A stretch of 64,000 nt of DNA from CAVYUC01 sp963783085 (GTDB lineage: Bacteria > Bacteroidota > Bacteroidia > Bacteroidales > Prolixibacteraceae), in the NCBI GenBank assembly GCA_963783085.1, contig CAWAMJ010000002.1:744001-808000 (forward strand), read 5' to 3'. Positions 60,279-64,000 of this stretch are shown in pieces. The stretch's first letter is position 1, and each line of letters opens with the position of its first letter. The translations under genes and the position numbers were made by a program. A model generated the notes under the pieces. The model was not told where the DNA came from and did no database searches. It was given only the letters and a program-made list of their open reading frames with translations.

Positions 60279-63200
60279 ATGAAAGATATTTATATAATAA
60301 AAGCAAGGTATGTATCTACCTTCATTCTATGTATTGTTTTGGTTCCCGGTATTTTTGCTTCAGAAAAAAATTCAGAATCGAATGCACAACAAAATCTAAC
60401 GGTTACAGGAACCGTAACATCAGCCACAGATGGCATAGTATTGCCGGGATTAAGCATCTTACAAAAAGGAAGCGCCAACGGTACGGTAACCGATGCCAAC
60501 GGAAATTACAGTATTACTGTTCCATCGAATGCCACGCTGGTATTTTCATTTATCGGATTTAAAACCCGGGAAATTGAAGTACAGGAAAGAAGCACCATTG
60601 ATGTGATTATGGAAGAAAGTATCGAGGCACTTGACGAAGTGGTGGTTACTGCATTGGGCATCAAGCGTGAAGAAAAGTCGCTGGGGTTCTCGGTAGGACG
60701 AGTGGCAGGCGACGAACTTACGCGCGTTGCACAGGAAAACGTGTTAAACTCCATGGCCGGTAAAGTTTCCGGGGTAACCATTAGTTCAACCGGCGGAACC
60801 GGTTCCACGGTGAGCATGGTTATTCGCGGTGCAACATCAATGAGTACCGACAACCAGCCACTTTTTGTGGTAGACGGTGTGCCTATGAACAACACGGTGA
60901 ACAATGTAGGCGGTTTTGGATCGGATAACCGGGTTGACTACGGTAACGCCATTGCCGACCTCGATCCGGAAAGTATTGCAAGCGTTTCTATTTTGAAAGG
61001 ACCGAGTGCAGCTGCTTTGTATGGTACCCGAGCCGGTAACGGAGTGGTGCTTATTACCACAAAAAAAGCACAGGCTAACCAGGGAATGAAAGTCACTGTT
61101 ACTTCAAATACGGTTTTCGATATTCCTTCGCGTTTTTTGAATGTTCAAAAACAATTCTCCACCGGATTCTTCTCTTACCGGCCTGAAGATGTAGGTGGTG
61201 GTATTCTCCCGGAAATTACGGCAAGCGATGGAACCGGTTCCGGCCCGGAACTGGATAAAGGATACTGGGCGGTGCAATGGCAGTCGCCGGTTGATGCTAA
61301 TGGAGTCCGTGTTCCAATTGAAGTGGATTCGTATCCGAACAATGTTCAAAATTTTATTAGTGATTTTGCCCTTACCACAACCAACGGAGCATCTGTTTCA
61401 AGTAGCGGTGAAAATATAAATTACCGGCTGGGAATAACCAATATGACACACAGCGGGCTGGTGCCCAATTCGGATTTGAATAAAAACAACGTAACACTTT
61501 CAGCTATTTCGAAAGTACGTAAGAATTTCAACATAAGTACTGATATTAACTTTACAAACAGTTGGGCCAAAAACAGGCCGGCATCAAACCGCGGCACCAA
61601 TCCCATGCAATGGGCATACAACCACCCTATGAATATAGACATCAGGGATTTGCGCGATTATGGAAGTGGAGACGATATTCTCAGGGTTTCCGGAAATCAT
61701 GAAAACCCATATTTCCTTGCCTATGATGTTAATAATAGTTTCGACCGGTACAGAGTGTACGGAAATGTTTCCGCGAATTGGGACATTACTGAACACTTCA
61801 AATTGATGGGCCGCTACTCGCTGAATAAAACGGATGAAGTTCGGGAAACCAAAATGGCACCGGGTTACACGCAGGAACCCAACAACGGGGCCTATGGTAT
61901 TACCAACGGAAACAGCCTGGAAAGAAACCTGGATTTTTTGGCAACTTATACAAATAACTGGGGTGATTTTGCAGCCACAATTTCCGGTGGAGGCAACGCT
62001 TTATATTCGAAATCTTCGAGTATCAGTAATTCATCCAAATCCGGTTCTGGATTAATTGTGCCGAATGTTTTTACGGTTCAAAATATTAGTTCGGGTGCAC
62101 TAAACTACAGCAATTACAGGAGTCAGCGCGAGATTAACAGCTTGTATGCAATGGCCAACCTGGCCTGGAATGAAATTGCCTACCTCGATTTTACCGCCCG
62201 CAACGACTGGTCGAGCACTTTACCGGAAGAAAATCGTTCTTACTTTTATCCGTCAGCTTCAATCAGTTTAATGGTTGACCAGGTTTTTAACATGGGCAGT
62301 GATGTCAATATGTTTAAAATAAGAGGCGGCATGGCACAAGTTGGTAACGATACCGATCCGTATCGTTTGTTTGCCACCTACCAAAATGCCGGCCAGTGGG
62401 GCGATGCCATCCGGTTGGGAAAACAAAGCGGTTTGCTCAGTCCGAACCTGCTCCCCGAAATTGCCACGTCATATGAAATAGGTACTGAAATCAGACTATT
62501 TTCAAATCGCCTGCGTTTTGATGGAACGTATTACAAGGTTGACAATAAAAACCAGATACTCGGTGTTCCGTTGGCTGCATCAACCGGTTTCAGCGGAGTG
62601 CAGATTAACGCAGGACTGCTGCAAAGCAAAGGTTTTGAATTTTTGCTCGGAATCACTCCGGTAAGAACAATGAACTGGAATTGGGATATCAATATCAATT
62701 TCACCAAAAACGAAACCCGCATACTTGAACTTGCTGATAACGTGACTTATGTAGAATTTTGGGACCAGGCAAGGGTAAAAAACATCGGATATGTAAAAGA
62801 TGAAACACACGACGGACTGGTGGGTAATTTATATTCACGCAGAGTTCAACGTGTTACCGATAAAAGTTCAGATTATTATGGATATCCTATTCTCGGAAGC
62901 GGGTTGGATGCAGAATGGATGGGAGAAGAAGAATATTCAAAAGTGGGGAATTACAATCCCGATTTTATTATGGGATTACAATCTTCCCTTTCCTATAAAA
63001 ACTTCACGTTGAGCATGACGTTTGACTGGAGGTCAGGCGGTCAGTACGTATCACAAACCTACCGTTATTTATCCGAATCGGTAATGACTCAAACCTGGTT
63101 CGACGAGTTGGTTAATCCTGGAGATTTGGGTGGAGGTCCAAGTCAGGAATTACGCGACTGGGTAGTGGCCAATGCCGATAAATTATTACTAAGCGACAAT

Positions 63201-63683
63201 TTGCACCCGGTGGGAGGACCAACTCCAGATTATGGTGGATTCCCTGAAAGTTTCAGCGGGGTTACCGTACACGATGGAACGTTTGCTCCGGGAGTTATGG
63301 GACATTACGATGACAACGGAAAGTTTATTCTGGAACACGAAAACCTGGGTAACGACGGCACTGTTTTCCTGCCTTACGTGGTTAGTTATCCGTGGGATAT
63401 TGGCGAAGCCAACTTGTTTGATGCCGATTATATAAAATTACGTGAAATCTCGCTGAATTACAGGCTGCCGAATCGTTATTCAGACAGACTGGGAATGCAG
63501 GATGTTAACTTTTCGGTTTACAGCCGGAACATTATGGTGTGGACGAAAGATGCCAATCTCGGAATCGATCCTGAGCGGGCTTTCGAAGCCGAGGGAAATG
63601 GTAAATTTAGTCAGGGAGTGGAAAGGTACAATGCCGATCCATGGGTAGTCCCGATTGGATTCAAACTAAGTTTTTCTTTCTAA
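60279..63683 (+). CDS. SusC-family TonB-dependent receptor 2 (intact)
   Basis: This 1134-residue receptor has a Sec signal (FILCIVLVPGIFA), a carboxypeptidase-regulatory-like domain (~40-115; PGLSILQKGSANGTVTDANG), plug motifs (VVTALGIKREEKSLGFSVGR, FVVDGVPMNNT, LKGPSAAALYGTRAGNGVVLITTK) and a full barrel ending ...PIGFKLSFSF with the terminal aromatic residue needed for insertion. It is closely similar to the first SusC. Function: import of oligosaccharides with the SusD beginning at 63693. No N-terminal signalling extension for sigma regulation is seen. Confidence 0.93.
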   Translation: MKDIYIIKARYVSTFILCIVLVPGIFASEKNSESNAQQNLTVTGTVTSATDGIVLPGLSILQKGSANGTVTDANGNYSITVPSNATLVFSFIGFKTREIEVQERSTIDVIMEESIEALDEVVVTALGIKREEKSLGFSVGRVAGDELTRVAQENVLNSMAGKVSGVTISSTGGTGSTVSMVIRGATSMSTDNQPLFVVDGVPMNNTVNNVGGFGSDNRVDYGNAIADLDPESIASVSILKGPSAAALYGTRAGNGVVLITTKKAQANQGMKVTVTSNTVFDIPSRFLNVQKQFSTGFFSYRPEDVGGGILPEITASDGTGSGPELDKGYWAVQWQSPVDANGVRVPIEVDSYPNNVQNFISDFALTTTNGASVSSSGENINYRLGITNMTHSGLVPNSDLNKNNVTLSAISKVRKNFNISTDINFTNSWAKNRPASNRGTNPMQWAYNHPMNIDIRDLRDYGSGDDILRVSGNHENPYFLAYDVNNSFDRYRVYGNVSANWDITEHFKLMGRYSLNKTDEVRETKMAPGYTQEPNNGAYGITNGNSLERNLDFLATYTNNWGDFAATISGGGNALYSKSSSISNSSKSGSGLIVPNVFTVQNISSGALNYSNYRSQREINSLYAMANLAWNEIAYLDFTARNDWSSTLPEENRSYFYPSASISLMVDQVFNMGSDVNMFKIRGGMAQVGNDTDPYRLFATYQNAGQWGDAIRLGKQSGLLSPNLLPEIATSYEIGTEIRLFSNRLRFDGTYYKVDNKNQILGVPLAASTGFSGVQINAGLLQSKGFEFLLGITPVRTMNWNWDININFTKNETRILELADNVTYVEFWDQARVKNIGYVKDETHDGLVGNLYSRRVQRVTDKSSDYYGYPILGSGLDAEWMGEEEYSKVGNYNPDFIMGLQSSLSYKNFTLSMTFDWRSGGQYVSQTYRYLSESVMTQTWFDELVNPGDLGGGPSQELRDWVVANADKLLLSDNLHPVGGPTPDYGGFPESFSGVTVHDGTFAPGVMGHYDDNGKFILEHENLGNDGTVFLPYVVSYPWDIGEANLFDADYIKLREISLNYRLPNRYSDRLGMQDVNFSVYSRNIMVWTKDANLGIDPERAFEAEGNGKFSQGVERYNADPWVVPIGFKLSFSF

Positions 63684-63692
63684 CCTAAAAAA

Positions 63693-64000
63693 ATGAATGT
63701 CATGTATAAAATAAAAAATAGCTTTATAATCGCTTTAACTATCGTTTTCATGTTAGTTATTTCATGTAAAGACCTGACTGAATTAAACATCAATCCAAAC
63801 GGTGTGGATCCGGAAAATGCAGATCTGAATTTATTACTGCCCACCATCATTACCGGTGTTGGACAAACGGTTGTTGATTTAGGATTCGGTGATATCGCTG
63901 GCGTAATGCAGCACACGCAATACGACGGATGGTCGGGTGGACACAACGATTACGATTGGGATAACCAGAGCAAAAGCTGGTCGGGTTATTACGGAATTTT
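63693..64000 (+). CDS. SusD-like lipoprotein 2, 5' part
   Basis: The first ~102 residues of a SusD-like protein run off the window. The signal peptide ends at a lipobox MLVISCKD. LTELNINPNGVDPENADLNL and GGHNDYDWDNQSKSWSGYYG match the first SusD (LTELNVNPNGVDP; GVNNFDWIGESSWSGYY). It starts 9 bases after the SusC stop; a second ATG at 63702 is equally possible. Confidence 0.88.
   Translation, partial: MNVMYKIKNSFIIALTIVFMLVISCKDLTELNINPNGVDPENADLNLLLPTIITGVGQTVVDLGFGDIAGVMQHTQYDGWSGGHNDYDWDNQSKSWSGYYGI

Overview
The window reads as a polysaccharide-utilisation region of a Bacteroidota bacterium, most likely a marine or sediment Bacteroidia of the Marinilabiliales/Prolixibacteraceae type (lineage is inference). 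The evidence is two SusC/SusD pairs, many Sec- or lipoprotein-signal glycan-active proteins, a Bacteroidota-type TTTG / TANNTTTG promoter, and many palindromic intergenic repeats with a central TTAA. No rRNA, tRNA, CRISPR array, intact transposase or phage gene was seen.

Left part (1-17.1 kb): after the 3' end of a sodium:solute symporter, a minus-strand gene series runs from an AraC regulator (17.1 kb) down to 0.9 kb. In transcription order it holds an HpcH/HpaI aldolase (frameshifted), a DUF1349 protein, a ROK sugar kinase, a GmhA-like SIS isomerase, a Tat-exported GH38 alpha-mannosidase, a PfkB kinase-HAD phosphatase fusion, a deoxyhypusine-synthase-like protein, a GH20/GH67-like hydrolase (frameshifted) and a propeller + alpha-helical protein. 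The isomerase + kinase + phosphatase set resembles the ADP-heptose pathway but sits in a catabolic setting.

Middle (17.3-35.4 kb), plus strand, divergent from AraC: a DapA/NanA-type aldolase, a second sodium:solute symporter (frameshifted), a BNR sialidase-like protein, an FG-GAP/VCBS protein with nine Asp-rich repeats, a BNR + ChbG/YdjC deacetylase fusion, a polytopic membrane protein, SusC (interrupted by an in-frame TGA), SusD, a second propeller protein (three frameshifts) and a GH28 relic.

Right part (35.9-64 kb): five consecutive GH106-type (alpha-L-rhamnosidase-like) genes, four of them frameshifted; a YefM-YoeB toxin-antitoxin pair lying between two ~160-bp direct repeats; a third propeller protein; a calcineurin-type phosphoesterase; an MFS sugar permease; a PKD lipoprotein; a second SusC; and the start of a second SusD.

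Working model (inference): SusCD pairs import oligosaccharides released from a rhamnose-containing, partly mannosylated glycan. GH106, GH38, GH20/67-like, BNR, deacetylase and propeller proteins trim it. Symporters/MFS bring in sugars, and kinases, the isomerase and the two keto-acid aldolases process them. Every frame interruption is a +1 shift in the reading direction, on both strands, which points to single-base insertion errors in the assembly more than to gene decay.
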